Source: a virus
DNA: 44,121 nt
IMG/VR virus record: IMGVR_UViG_3300045049_000218
Coordinates: 1 to 44,121 of that record
Strand: one strand, 5' to 3'
A program made the translations under genes and the position numbers. The notes below the pieces were generated by a model. The model saw only the letters and a list, made by a program, of their open reading frames with translations, searched no databases and was not told the origin of the DNA. Position 1 is the stretch's first letter; each line of letters begins with the position of its first letter. This document shows, one piece after another, positions 37,084-44,121 of the stretch.

Positions 37084-37539
37084 TCAGCGCTCCCGCGGCC
37101 GCCAGCCGGCGTCGCCGGCGACGGGCACGAACTGGTCGCGTTCGGCGGCGAGCTGCTGGGTCAAGGTCTTGAGGTTGTCCAGCGAGCCGGGCGGCACGAA
37201 CGCGATGACGTGGCCACCCGGGTGATGCAGCCGGTAGCCGGGCAACGGGCGATCAGTGAGCTCGATCGCGAAGCCGGTGTCGGCCAGCTCGAGCCAGTGG
37301 CCGTCGTTGAGGGTGAACCACTGGCGGCCACCAGGTGCCGATGCCGCCGTGGGCTCGGGCGCGGGCTCTGGGGCAGGTGCAGCGGCCGCCGGCGCGGGCG
37401 TGGGCGCCTTGTAGCGCCGCAGCTTGCGGTCGACGAGCCACGAGAAGTAGCGGCCCGCGAGGCGTGTGAACCGCGCGGGCAGGTGGTTTACCCACCAGGC
37501 CGCGCAGATCTCGTAGCGGAGGGCTTCGTCGCGTGTCAT
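37084..37539 (-). CDS. Hypothetical early protein, 151 aa, Pro/Ala linker
   Basis: The N-terminal 45 residues are helical and basic (ALRYEICAAWWVNHLPARFT then RLAGRYFSWLVDRKLRRYK). A Pro/Ala-rich linker (about 46-70) leads to a compact C-terminal domain (RQWFTLNDGHWLELADTGFA, GYRLHHPGGHVIAFVPPGSL). The ATG at 37539 overlaps the stop of the 51-aa RHH-like gene (ATGA); a longer upstream frame is low-complexity and rejected. No family recognised. It lies between the RHH-like and Xis-like genes. Confidence 0.7.
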   Translation of the reverse strand: MTRDEALRYEICAAWWVNHLPARFTRLAGRYFSWLVDRKLRRYKAPTPAPAAAAPAPEPAPEPTAASAPGGRQWFTLNDGHWLELADTGFAIELTDRPLPGYRLHHPGGHVIAFVPPGSLDNLKTLTQQLAAERDQFVPVAGDAGWRPRER

Positions 37540-37691
37540 GGTGCTTTGCGGATCAACTCGCGCACCCATGCGCTGCCGCCCTTGCGCATGACCTTGCGGC
37601 GGTCTGCCGGCGACAGGCGGATGCCGACGCGCTCGGTCTTCTCGGGACGGCCGTGGGGAGCGCGTGGGCCGTGATGCTGTTTCTGCTTCAT
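37536..37691 (-). CDS. Small ribbon-helix-helix-like protein, 51 aa
   Basis: A 51-codon gene with ATG at 37691 overlapping the preceding stop region and a TGA overlapping the next ATG. After a basic His/Pro-rich head (KQKQHHGPRAPHGRPEK) it reads TERVGIRLSPADRRKVMRKG then GSAWVRELIRK: one strand and two helices, as in Arc/MetJ-type RHH regulators. These bind DNA as dimers or higher. A small early repressor of the operon or an Xis helper is plausible. Too short to be found with usual length cut-offs. Confidence 0.65.
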   Translation of the reverse strand: MKQKQHHGPRAPHGRPEKTERVGIRLSPADRRKVMRKGGSAWVRELIRKAP

Positions 37692-38458
37692 GACTTCGGT
37701 CCCTCCACCGCTGGCGCTGCTGCCGACAGCCCGCTCTGGTCTGGGCGCGTGCCTTCGGCACCGGGCTCTTCAGGCTTCGCCCTCGGTGCTTCGCACACTC
37801 TCCCTTCGGGTTCGATCCCTCGCGCGATCGAGTCGTAGCGGAGCGGCGGGTAGAGCGGTTGCCATTCGCACCCGTGCTCACGGGTCGGGATGTCGCTGGC
37901 GTTCTCGGTGTAGACCCAAGTCCCCGAGCCGACGCGGTATCGCCAACCGGCTTGGTCTAGCCTCGCGTGGCCCACCGCCCACAACCTCCGGCACGCTGAG
38001 AGATATTCGCGATGACTCTCCTCCAGGAGTTTCACCACCCCAGCATAGGCGTCGGACAGTTCACCGGTGCCGCCACAGTGCGAGCACGGGCCATCAAACT
38101 CGTAGTCGTCCGGCCCAAGGTGGCTTGTCAAGAAGGTTTCATCCCCCGCCCCGCCGCAATTTGGGCAGACCGCCGCGCCAACGATCGAAGCTGACGCCGC
38201 CGCAGGCGGCTGGAGCGTAGAGCCCGACGGCGAAGCCGGAACGCCCAAAGGATCGGACGACAGCCCTGCCACGCTGGCGGTGGCGGATGTCTCGGCTTCG
38301 GTCAGGCCGTTGATGCCGACAGGATCGACCGCCTCCCGCGCCTGCTCTGGCTGGGCGGCCGACTTGAGTGTGGGGCAGTCTGCGCTATGCCCGACTTCTG
38401 CGTACATGCCATAGCAGCAGTACGTAATGCCGCCTCGCGGCGCTTCACGGTTCGTCAT
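37688..38458 (-). CDS. DnaJ-type zinc-finger protein, 256 aa
   Basis: C98-x2-CGGAG and C125-x2-CGGTG are the CxxCxGxG-type pair of a DnaJ-like zinc site in mid-protein. The N-terminal quarter has a Cys-rich patch (ITYCCYGMYAEVGHSADC). The C-terminal part (WRYRVGSGTWVYTENASDIP then CEWQPLYPPL) resembles short DUF551-like phage modules. The start at 38458 is preferred because AGGAG lies 8 bp before it; 38479 is alternative. It overlaps the upstream gene by 14 bp. Function unknown. Confidence 0.7.
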   Translation of the reverse strand: MTNREAPRGGITYCCYGMYAEVGHSADCPTLKSAAQPEQAREAVDPVGINGLTEAETSATASVAGLSSDPLGVPASPSGSTLQPPAAASASIVGAAVCPNCGGAGDETFLTSHLGPDDYEFDGPCSHCGGTGELSDAYAGVVKLLEESHREYLSACRRLWAVGHARLDQAGWRYRVGSGTWVYTENASDIPTREHGCEWQPLYPPLRYDSIARGIEPEGRVCEAPRAKPEEPGAEGTRPDQSGLSAAAPAVEGPKS

Positions 38459-38717
38459 GCTGATTGCTCCTACCTCCATCAGTCTGAGTCAAATCCCACC
38501 GCAGGGTCGGCTTTTCCGTCGACCACACAATGACCTTTGCGTAATGCCCCTTGCGTAACAGTGAGCGGTACGCATCAAGCTCCATGCAGAAAGAATGGCG
38601 TCCCTTGGTCCACGAGTGGATCGCCATGTCCCCGTTAGCGTAGAAAGCCTTGAACTGGAAGTGCTGGTTTCCGATGCTCCGCGCTACTTCGTCAATGGAA
38701 ATTGGGGGTTCGGCCAT
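38445..38717 (-). CDS. Hypothetical early protein, 90 aa
   Basis: Globular-looking protein: PPISIDEVARSIGNQHFQFK, YANGDMAIHSWTKGRHSFCM, then YRSLLRKGHYAKVIVW. It resembles a small alpha/beta fold without known motif. ATG at 38717 chosen, with GGAGG 6 bp upstream; a GTG one codon earlier is possible. Start overlaps the stop of the 72-aa gene, and its 3' end overlaps the zinc-finger gene. Part of the leftward operon. Confidence 0.7.
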   Translation of the reverse strand: MAEPPISIDEVARSIGNQHFQFKAFYANGDMAIHSWTKGRHSFCMELDAYRSLLRKGHYAKVIVWSTEKPTLRWDLTQTDGGRSNQHDEP

Positions 38718-38935
38718 CACACCCCTCCCTCATCGGCGGATGCCTTGGTGGCGGCTTTGCGAAGAACGCTGGCGTGAAGACGTTGCATGCGTTCAATTTC
38801 CTCGACGATCGCGTCAAGCTCCATGTCGGGCTCAATGCGGTGCTCGTTGCACGACCAGATGCCCTGGCGTCCCTTGGCGTTGACCCGGTATAGCGTATGC
38901 TGGGGCGCGGCCTTCTCGCAGCGGAAGCATTTCAT
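38717..38935 (-). CDS. Small Cys/His protein, 72 aa
   Basis: Starts MKCFRCEKAAPQHTLYRVN, with C3-x2-C6 and later SCNEHR (C29, H32), a likely single zinc site. The C-terminal half is an acidic helix (DMELDAIVEEIERMQRLHAS). The ATG overlaps the stop of the 270-aa gene (ATGA) and AAGGA lies upstream. Resembles small phage zinc proteins; no specific function. Confidence 0.7.
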   Translation of the reverse strand: MKCFRCEKAAPQHTLYRVNAKGRQGIWSCNEHRIEPDMELDAIVEEIERMQRLHASVLRKAATKASADEGGV

Positions 38936-39744
38936 TCCTTGTCCCCCTCGTCGGCCTGTGCCGGGTGAGTGGTGGAGAGGGCGTGAAGCGCTTCGATCAA
39001 TTCGTGGGGGAAGGCGTAGATCGGATGCAACTCGCTATCCTTCATGACTTCTGTGGAGCGCATCCCAGCGAGCTTGTACTCCCCGTTGCTGATGCGTGCG
39101 TAGCCGCAAAAGTACGGCCCCAGGTCCGTCAGTCCCTGCGCCACTGGCTGTGCTGCCGCAGGCTGAGGGGAGGCGAGAGCATCCATGATGCGCAGGACGA
39201 GCTTGCGAGTCGATGGCACAGAAAGGTAGACGGCCTGCTCGTGCTGAAGCCATTGCCGCGCGTCATCAACAGCCTTGTCGAAGCGCTCGTTGTCTTCCGC
39301 CTCTTCTGCCCCCTGCTGCGCCACGGGAGGGCGGGCTGCGAGCATGGCACCGTATACGGCGCGAGGGCCTACCCAATCATGACCATCGCCAGCATCAGAG
39401 CCGGCGGCTTCCATTTCCGGCGTCGGCTCAACCGGCACCAGCACGAGCCCATCGGCCGCCACCGGCTCGGCCTGCGGCTGGGCAGCGAGCACCCGAGCAA
39501 GAGCAGCGCGGTCTATCGGCCTGTTGGGCTCCTCGTTCAGCCACTTGCGCAGCTCGCGCACGTCATCCTCTGCCGGCTCGGCCTGCGGCTGGGCGGCGCG
39601 GATCGCTACGGCTGCTTTGGTCAGCAAGTCAGAAAGCTCTGCATCATGAAGAGCACCAAGCGAGCAACCATCCGCATGCAAAGCTGCGCGCTTCTCCAGC
39701 GCAGACGCCAGCGCCTCGGCCGTCTTGGTGGTGGTGTCGCTCAT
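38932..39744 (-). CDS. Hypothetical early protein, 270 aa, with internal AAQPQAEP duplication
   Basis: ATG at 39744 behind AGGAG (8 bp), overlapping the ParB-like gene's stop (ATGA). The N-terminal half has two similar segments, each ending AAQPQAEP (about residues 50-90), suggesting internal duplication or recombination hot spots. The middle GLVLVPVEPTPEMEAAGSDA is a common phage early-protein module seen near DUF551-like parts. The C-terminal part (YFCGYARISNGEYKLAGMRS, ELHPIYAFP) looks like a small fold. A mosaic protein of exchangeable modules; function unknown. Confidence 0.7.
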   Translation of the reverse strand: MSDTTTKTAEALASALEKRAALHADGCSLGALHDAELSDLLTKAAVAIRAAQPQAEPAEDDVRELRKWLNEEPNRPIDRAALARVLAAQPQAEPVAADGLVLVPVEPTPEMEAAGSDAGDGHDWVGPRAVYGAMLAARPPVAQQGAEEAEDNERFDKAVDDARQWLQHEQAVYLSVPSTRKLVLRIMDALASPQPAAAQPVAQGLTDLGPYFCGYARISNGEYKLAGMRSTEVMKDSELHPIYAFPHELIEALHALSTTHPAQADEGDKE

Positions 39745-41882
39745 GCCGCTTGCTCCTGTTGACCCTTCGGAAACGGCCAAGCACCGACAGGCGAGAGCTG
39801 CGGCGTAGGCGGCTTGGTCGTCGCGTCCTTCACTTCCTTCTTGCCCCCAGCGGCCGCCGGCGTCGGCTTCGCCTTGCTCTTTGCAGGCGCCTTGGGCGTT
39901 TTGTCCTTCACTTCCTTGGACCCCTTCCCCCCTTTGGGCGCGCCGGCGGCGGCTTTCGCTTTGCCTTGTTGCTCCTGTGCGAGGGCGTGGGCCAGGGCCT
40001 GCTCGGGTGTTTGGGGCGCCGATTGCGCGCCCTGCGCGGCAGCGGAAATGGAAGGGGTAGAAGCGCCTGCGCCGGCGATGTCGAACTCGGCCAGCGTGCG
40101 GCCCTCAGCCAGGCGCGCCTTGAGCCACGCGGGCTGCAGGCCGCGGCCGCTCCAGGTGTCGCCGGTGGCCGGATCGCGGTAGCGCATCACCACCTTGCCC
40201 GGGCCCGACTTGCCGGCCTCGGGCTTGGCCTTGGCGCCCTTGCCGAGCGGGGCCTTGAGGGCGTTGATCTCGTCGCGGATGGCGGCGTCGATCTCCGCGG
40301 CCACTTCCTTGCGCAGCGCCGGCAGATCGAAGCCGACTTCCTTTGCCAGCGCGTCGGCGGTCTTGGGCGAGCCGGGCTGAATGCTCCACTGATCGAAGAT
40401 CACGGCGATCAGCACGGCCTGCACCAGCTGCTCGATGGGCGCGTCCTTCAGCCAGTTCGTGCTGAAGCTCGGTTCGTGCTTGCCGGTGACAAGGTTGCCG
40501 ATCTCGCCGCCGTCGATTCCATCCGCGCGCATGAGCATGTCGGCTAGCGCCCGCATCCAGTTGGGCGACTCGTCCGGCAGGCCGAAGGCGCCATCGTCGG
40601 CCAGGTGCTTCGCGAAGGCGCGCGGCAGCCGGCTTTCGATCATGTCGCGGATGCGCCTGTCGCGCTGCCGCTTGATGTCGTCGGGCGTGAGCAGCTTCGT
40701 CGGTTGGCCGGGTGCCTGCTTCACGCCGGGCTTGAATAGGCCTTTTTCCTTGAGCGCGGCCTTCACGTCGTCCAGCTTCGCCACCTTGAGCGTGGTGTCG
40801 CTGTGCTCGGGCTTGAGCAGCACGAGGCCCTTGAAGTCGTCGCCGAGCAGCGTGGTGAGCCGCTGCTTGGTGCCGGTGAGCTCCTCGGCGGCCTGGTCGA
40901 GCCGCACGTGACCGGTCTGCGCCAGGCTGTATTCGCCGTAGGGCATCACCTTCTTGGCCTCGGCACCCACCAGCACGGTGACGCCGCTGGCCTTGGCCTG
41001 CTTGACCTCGCGGTCGGCGTGGGCCTTGGTCTTGGCCTCGAAGCAGTTGGGGTCGGTGCAGGTGTCGGCGCTCTTCACGTCCTCGAAGAGGTCGGGGTTG
41101 GCGCCGGTGCGCTTGGGGCAGGCCGGGCAGGCGCCGGCCTTGGGCAGGAGCTTGGCGTCCTTGATGTCGAACACCGCGCGGCCCAGGCTGAGCATGTACT
41201 TCTTCTGCAGGTGCTCGGCGGCCTGGCGCGCGCTGAAGGGCTCGCCGCCCCAGCCTTGCTGGCATTCCTTGCAGGCCTGCTCGTGCTGGTACTGCGGCAG
41301 CGCGGCGATCTTCAGCGCCACGCTGGCCGAGAGGCGGTCGCTGTAGAGCTCTTCACGCACGAAGGGCGCGAGCTTGAGCAGCGCGAGCCGGTTGTAGATG
41401 TAGCGCACGCTCACGTCGAAGCGGCTGGCCAGCTCCTCAGCCGTGAAGCCCTGTGTGCCGTTGGGCTTGCGCAGCATTTGCTCGTAGCCCTCGGCTTCTT
41501 CCAGCGGGTGCAGGTTGCGCCGCTTGATGTTCTCGGCCATCTGGACCTCGAGCATGGTGAGGTCGTCGAGGTCCTTCACCAGCGCCGGGATCGTGGGCTG
41601 CTCGGCCTTCTGCGACGCACGCCAGCGGCACTCGCCGGCCACCAGCTCGTATTGCGGGCCGCCACGCACGGCGCCGGCGAGCGGCCGCACCACGATCGGC
41701 TGGAACACGCGGACCTTCTTGATGCTCTCGGCGAGGCTGGCGATGTAGCTCTCGTCGAAGCGCTTGCGCGGGTTGGTCTTGCTGGGCTTGATGAGCGAGC
41801 AGGGGATGTGCACGGCGCCGTCGATCGCGGCGCGCGCGATCTCGGCAGCAGGGGCAGCCACGGCTTCGGCGGCTTCGGTCAT
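39741..41882 (-). CDS. ParB-like protein with Cys cluster and H-NS-like C-terminal domain, 713 aa
   Basis: Residues 22-135 are a ParB/Srx-type domain: HIPCSLIKPSKTNPRKRFDE, LVAGECRWRAS (box like the ParB GERRxRA) and AENIKRRNLHPLEEAEGY. Residues 140-200 hold the ParB HTH (FTAEELASRFDVSVRYIYNR). A Cys cluster (C252, C255, C275, C280) follows, in ACPACPKRTG and DTCTDPNCF. Residues 566-602 (VMRYRDPATGDTWSGRGLQP) match the H-NS DNA-binding domain, but the RGR minor-groove motif reads RGL. A Lys/Ala/Pro tail ends the protein. No ParA is present. Likely a DNA-bridging or transcription-control protein rather than a partition partner. GAGGTG precedes the ATG. Confidence 0.85.
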   Translation of the reverse strand: MTEAAEAVAAPAAEIARAAIDGAVHIPCSLIKPSKTNPRKRFDESYIASLAESIKKVRVFQPIVVRPLAGAVRGGPQYELVAGECRWRASQKAEQPTIPALVKDLDDLTMLEVQMAENIKRRNLHPLEEAEGYEQMLRKPNGTQGFTAEELASRFDVSVRYIYNRLALLKLAPFVREELYSDRLSASVALKIAALPQYQHEQACKECQQGWGGEPFSARQAAEHLQKKYMLSLGRAVFDIKDAKLLPKAGACPACPKRTGANPDLFEDVKSADTCTDPNCFEAKTKAHADREVKQAKASGVTVLVGAEAKKVMPYGEYSLAQTGHVRLDQAAEELTGTKQRLTTLLGDDFKGLVLLKPEHSDTTLKVAKLDDVKAALKEKGLFKPGVKQAPGQPTKLLTPDDIKRQRDRRIRDMIESRLPRAFAKHLADDGAFGLPDESPNWMRALADMLMRADGIDGGEIGNLVTGKHEPSFSTNWLKDAPIEQLVQAVLIAVIFDQWSIQPGSPKTADALAKEVGFDLPALRKEVAAEIDAAIRDEINALKAPLGKGAKAKPEAGKSGPGKVVMRYRDPATGDTWSGRGLQPAWLKARLAEGRTLAEFDIAGAGASTPSISAAAQGAQSAPQTPEQALAHALAQEQQGKAKAAAGAPKGGKGSKEVKDKTPKAPAKSKAKPTPAAAGGKKEVKDATTKPPTPQLSPVGAWPFPKGQQEQAA

Positions 41883-42226
41883 TGCGGCACCTCGTCGGCG
41901 AAGTACACAGCGTTGGGCCGCTCATAGATCCGCATGCCATGCTCGGAGGAGACGGTCCAGTCCTCGACGATCGGCGCGTTATTGCAGGCCTCGGTGCGCA
42001 CCGCGTAGTGCACCTGGCAGCCGGCGACGGTGACGTTGCCGATTTCCAAGTACCAGTTGGTGCTGCGGCCGTTGGGCTTGACGCCCAGCGTTTCCTCGGC
42101 GGTGCGCACGCCTTTCACGGTGCCGAAGACGCCGCGGTAGTAGCGGCCATCAGGTGCGAGAAAGAACTGGTCCACGGTGACCAGGGCCTTCTGCCCGATT
42201 TCGATGTTGAGCGGTGGCGTTTGCAT
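41879..42226 (-). CDS. Hypothetical early protein, 115 aa
   Basis: Beta-rich small protein: IEIGQKALVTVDQFFLAPDG, YYRGVFGTVKGV, NWYLEIGNVTVAGCQVHYAV and EHGMRIYERPNAVYFADEV. The strand pattern suggests an SH3-like or OB-like barrel. AAAGG precedes the ATG and the stop overlaps the ParB-like ATG (ATGA), so both are made together. A DNA- or RNA-binding partner is possible; no family recognised. Confidence 0.7.
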   Translation of the reverse strand: MQTPPLNIEIGQKALVTVDQFFLAPDGRYYRGVFGTVKGVRTAEETLGVKPNGRSTNWYLEIGNVTVAGCQVHYAVRTEACNNAPIVEDWTVSSEHGMRIYERPNAVYFADEVPQ

Positions 42227-42235
42227 TGAGGCCTT

Positions 42236-42772
42236 TCAGTGGGGTTGCGGTGGTACTGCGGGTTCGCGGCCGAGCAGGCCGGGCGTGCAGACGTGTGCAC
42301 GGGGGCTCGCGTTGCCGGCCAGGGCTTGCTGCACGCGGCGCTTGACGGTGTCGATCGCGCGCGCGAGCTCGCCCTGGCTGCAGTAGTCGAGCTGGATGCG
42401 GTGCATTTCCACCGCGTCGTCGAGCGCGGTGATCTCGTGGCCGTAGAGCGTGTAGCGGTGGCGCTGCACCGCGCGCTCGTGCACGTCGGCCAGCGCGGCC
42501 TGGGCAGCCTGGAAGACGCCGACGTGGTCGGGCGCGATGTTCAGCTCGCACAGCACCTCGGCCACGTTCATGGCGTCGGCCAGGTCGCGCCAGAGGTCCA
42601 GATCGCCGCGGCCTTCGCGGAAGGCCTGGAAGGCACGGTAGACCGGCACCAGCAGGCTCATGCGCTGCTGGGGCAGGAGCAGCGCGGCGCGCGAGGCGGC
42701 CAGGTCGAAGGGGTCAAGGTCCACGCGCTTGGGCACGTAGCGCTTGCGGGGCTTGTGGGCGGGGCGCGGCAT
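42236..42772 (-). CDS. Hypothetical early protein, 178 aa, helical
   Basis: Starts PRPAHKPRKRYVPKRVDLDP, a very basic head, followed by an almost fully helical body (AASRAALLLPQQRMSLLVPV, LDLWRDLADAMNVAEVLCEL, QAALADVHERAVQRHRYTLY). The ATG at 42772 is preferred because the longer start (42814) overlaps the upstream gene and lacks a ribosome site. The pattern occurs in uncharacterised phage proteins of beta-proteobacteria. A DNA-associated role is plausible from the basic head only. Confidence 0.7.
   Translation of the reverse strand: MPRPAHKPRKRYVPKRVDLDPFDLAASRAALLLPQQRMSLLVPVYRAFQAFREGRGDLDLWRDLADAMNVAEVLCELNIAPDHVGVFQAAQAALADVHERAVQRHRYTLYGHEITALDDAVEMHRIQLDYCSQGELARAIDTVKRRVQQALAGNASPRAHVCTPGLLGREPAVPPQPH
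42286..42300. promoter_or_regulatory. TGCAGACGTGTGCAC site (copy 3 of 3 related sites)
   Basis: Exact reverse complement of 11648-11662 and one base away from the 19968-19989 palindrome core. It lies near the 3' end of the 178-aa gene, 60 bp before the 115-aa gene and about 400 bp before the ParB-like gene. Candidate binding site. Confidence 0.35.
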
Positions 42773-42779
42773 GGTCAGC

Positions 42780-43337
42780 TCACTCGGTGCGCCAGATGCG
42801 CGAGGCCTCAGCATCGATCTGCCGCATCACGAACTTGCGCCCGTGCGCCTTGCCCCAGTTCTGCGCGTTCGAGATCAGGCGCTTGGCGGCGGCCGTGGGC
42901 ATCGGCACGCTGTCGCCCTTTTCCATGCGCGCCCACACCGCGTGGTACTCGGCGCCGCGTGGCTTGGGCGCCGGTACCGGCACATCCTTGGCGATGTTCT
43001 CCAGCAGCTTGTCCGCCGGCGGCAACTGCACGGCCTTCGCCTTGGGCATGCCTTCGGCCGATGCCTGTCCCTTGCTGGCCAGCCACGCCTTGAAGCCGGC
43101 GGGGGGGGGCATGTTGGGGCCGGCCTTCCACACGCGCGCGCCGTCATCGCCGGAGTCGGTCTGCAGGTAGCCCGCGAGCACCGATTGGCGCAGGCTGCTG
43201 TCGATGGTGGTGGCGTTCTCGCTGAACTTCTGCGCGATGTCGGTGCGGCCGAGCTCCTCGTCGGGGTTGAGGCCGAAGAACTCGATCACGCGCGCGGGCA
43301 GGCTGTCGGGCCGCGGCTTGTAGGTGGGCATGTTCAT
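42780..43337 (-). CDS. HTH-like early protein, 185 aa
   Basis: The first 65 residues (SLPARVIEFFGLNPDEELGR, TDIAQKFSENATTIDSSLRQ, SVLAGYLQTD) have a winged-helix pattern with a recognition helix around 38-52. A Pro/Lys-rich linker (about 75-125) and a C-terminal helical region (AAAKRLISNAQNWGKAHGRK) follow. GGAGA precedes the ATG. It likely binds DNA and could regulate early genes or replication; no exact family recognised. Overlaps the HD hydrolase stop by 4 bp. Confidence 0.7.
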   Translation of the reverse strand: MNMPTYKPRPDSLPARVIEFFGLNPDEELGRTDIAQKFSENATTIDSSLRQSVLAGYLQTDSGDDGARVWKAGPNMPPPAGFKAWLASKGQASAEGMPKAKAVQLPPADKLLENIAKDVPVPAPKPRGAEYHAVWARMEKGDSVPMPTAAAKRLISNAQNWGKAHGRKFVMRQIDAEASRIWRTE

Positions 43338-43996
43338 GCGCGTTGCTCTCCAAGGGGGGAAGACGGCTTGCCGCCGTAGGCCGCGACAAGCGCCTGGCGC
43401 TCGTATTCGAGCTCGTGGTACTTGTCGGTGAAGGCCTGGCGCCAGTCGCGCCAGGTGAAGCCGCAGCGGCTGCCCATGAGGTCAGCCCAGGGCACGGGAT
43501 CGATGCCCTGCAGGCAGCCCCAGGCCTCGCCGGGGGGCAGCAGCTGGGCGCGCTCAGTGGCCAGCGCCATCAGGTCGGCGCGGCGCACGGCGTCGCGGTG
43601 CACGGTGCGTGCGGTGCGCAGCGCAAAGGCCGAGTGCACGGCGCCGCTCGCGCGGCGCTCGAGCTCGTGCCAGCCGGTGCCGATCACGCGCTTGGCGATG
43701 GTGGACGCATCGCCCACGTAGGCCTCGTGCGCGTCGTGCATGAGCGCGTAGAGGCGGCCGTGCACGTCCAGGCGCATTTCGCGCTCGGCGATCTCGCAGA
43801 CCAGCAGGCTGTGCTCGGCCACGCTGTAGGGCCGGCAGGTGTGGCCGGTGAAGCGGTTGATCAGCGAGAGGGAATGCGCGATGTCGGGCAGCGTGATGCT
43901 GCGGGGACGCGGCGCGGCCAGGTCGAACTCCTGGCCGCTGATGGTGAGAATCCAGTCTTGGCTCATGCGGTGTGCGGGGTGAAGATCAGTCGTCAT
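43334..43996 (-). CDS. HD-domain phosphohydrolase (YfbR-like), 220 aa
   Basis: HD-superfamily pattern: NRFTGHTCRPYSVAEHSLLV (H62), ALMHDAHEAYVGD (H87-D88 with D96), then a long helical second half. This matches phage HD hydrolases related to the YfbR 5'-deoxynucleotidase group, which act on nucleotides in the cytoplasm and could adjust pools or salvage host nucleotides. Start at 43996 overlaps the end of the 114-aa gene across the circle; ATG at 43966 (MSQDWILTIS) is a shorter alternative. It overlaps the HTH-like gene at its 3' end. Confidence 0.8.
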   Translation of the reverse strand: MTTDLHPAHRMSQDWILTISGQEFDLAAPRPRSITLPDIAHSLSLINRFTGHTCRPYSVAEHSLLVCEIAEREMRLDVHGRLYALMHDAHEAYVGDASTIAKRVIGTGWHELERRASGAVHSAFALRTARTVHRDAVRRADLMALATERAQLLPPGEAWGCLQGIDPVPWADLMGSRCGFTWRDWRQAFTDKYHELEYERQALVAAYGGKPSSPLGEQRA

Positions 43997-44109
43997 CCCG
44001 CTCGCCCGAGGCCGCGCGCTTGCGGTCGAGGCCCGCGGGCGCGGTGGTGGCGCGCTGCAGCGGCGCGTGCTGCTGCATGTGGCGTAGGGGCGCGTCGGGC
44101 CAGCGCCGG
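43984..44109. repeat. Terminal direct repeat, right copy
   Basis: Identical to bases 1-126. From 44110 on the two copies differ: the right end continues with a short palindromic GGCC-rich sequence instead of the sequence at 127 onward. The last 12 bases are therefore likely an assembly artefact rather than phage sequence. Confidence 0.9.
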
Positions 44110-44120
44110 GCCGGCCCGGC
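44105..44120. other. Terminal 16-bp palindrome, probable end artefact
   Basis: GCCGGGCCGGCCCGGC is a perfect palindrome at the contig end and is absent at the matching place in the left copy (122-132 has GCCGGCCCGGC only). Fold-back or misjoined k-mers at a GC-rich hairpin can produce this. Confidence 0.5.
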
Positions 44121-44121
44121 C

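Noticed and set aside
39741-41882. Phage-plasmid lifestyle because of a ParB-like gene
   Set aside because: No ParA, no plasmid replication initiator, and an integrase with att-like region is present; integration is the better supported lysogeny mode.
44105-44120. Terminal palindrome as a hairpin telomere
   Set aside because: No protelomerase gene was recognised, the other end lacks it, and it lies right after the assembly overlap; an artefact is more likely.
1-44121. tRNA, rRNA or diversity-generating retroelement
   Set aside because: No cloverleaf-like segment or reverse transcriptase motif was found by eye; tRNA absence was not tested with a program.

Overview
The window is a complete or near-complete genome of a temperate, lambda-like siphophage, closed as a circle and cut at an arbitrary point. 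The first 126 bases recur at 43984-44109, and the leftward operon that runs off the left edge continues at the right edge, so the real unit is about 43.98 kb. Base composition is strongly G+C rich. The regulatory and DNA-binding families present (YdaS-type Cro, CP76/CII-like protein, Mor-like activator, an H-NS tail of beta-proteobacterial type) suggest a beta-proteobacterial host, probably Burkholderiales; the host is an inference.

Layout. (a) 2.1-4.4 kb is the immunity region: a short CI-like repressor, a YdaS-type Cro, and two inverted copies of one operator/promoter block whose promoters point outward, the same logic as lambda OL/PL and OR/PR. Between them, in the place of lambda rexAB, lies a putative glycosyltransferase likely to act in lysogenic conversion. 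(b) 4.6-7.8 kb, rightward: CP76/CII-like regulator, zinc protein and a PrimPol-helicase replication protein, followed by a perfect 41-bp inverted repeat that may be the replication origin. (c) 8.1-14.9 kb: packaging and head entry (Nu1/A-type terminase, Mor-like activator, DUF5131 protein, gpW-like protein, portal). (d) 14.9-20.0 kb: an unusual cassette inside the head module, with a T7-type holin, two signal-peptide proteins, a 20-residue-repeat protein, a second holin, a GH19 endolysin, a DUF6527 protein and nested Rz/Rz1. (e) 20.0-35.2 kb: protease-scaffold-capsid fusion with a likely internal start, DUF2190 protein, connectors, tail tube, G/G-T frameshift pair, tape measure, beta-helix protein, tail tip proteins, NlpC/P60 protein and J-like protein. 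(f) 35.4-36.8 kb: AT-rich att-like region and a rightward tyrosine integrase. (g) 44.0-36.8 kb plus 2.1-0 kb: one leftward early operon of about 20 tightly overlapping genes starting at the PL-like promoter near 2.17 kb and including an HD hydrolase, a ParB-like protein with an H-NS-like C-terminal domain, several zinc proteins, a ribbon-helix-helix protein and an Xis-like protein.

How it fits together. The repressor probably silences both outward promoters in the lysogen. On induction the left operon and the right cro/CP76/primase operon start, DNA is copied by the PrimPol-helicase, and late expression may depend on the Mor-like protein. A 33-bp hairpin element occurs twice, 36-37 bp upstream of the gpW-like and capsid genes. 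The ParB-like protein may bind a palindrome with a CACGTG core at 19968-19989 and two related sites.

Most interesting points: the ParB/H-NS-like fusion with candidate palindromic sites, the duplicated hairpin element before two head genes, the perfect 41-bp inverted repeat, the lambda-like inverted immunity region with a glycosyltransferase, and the lysis/fibre cassette between portal and capsid.
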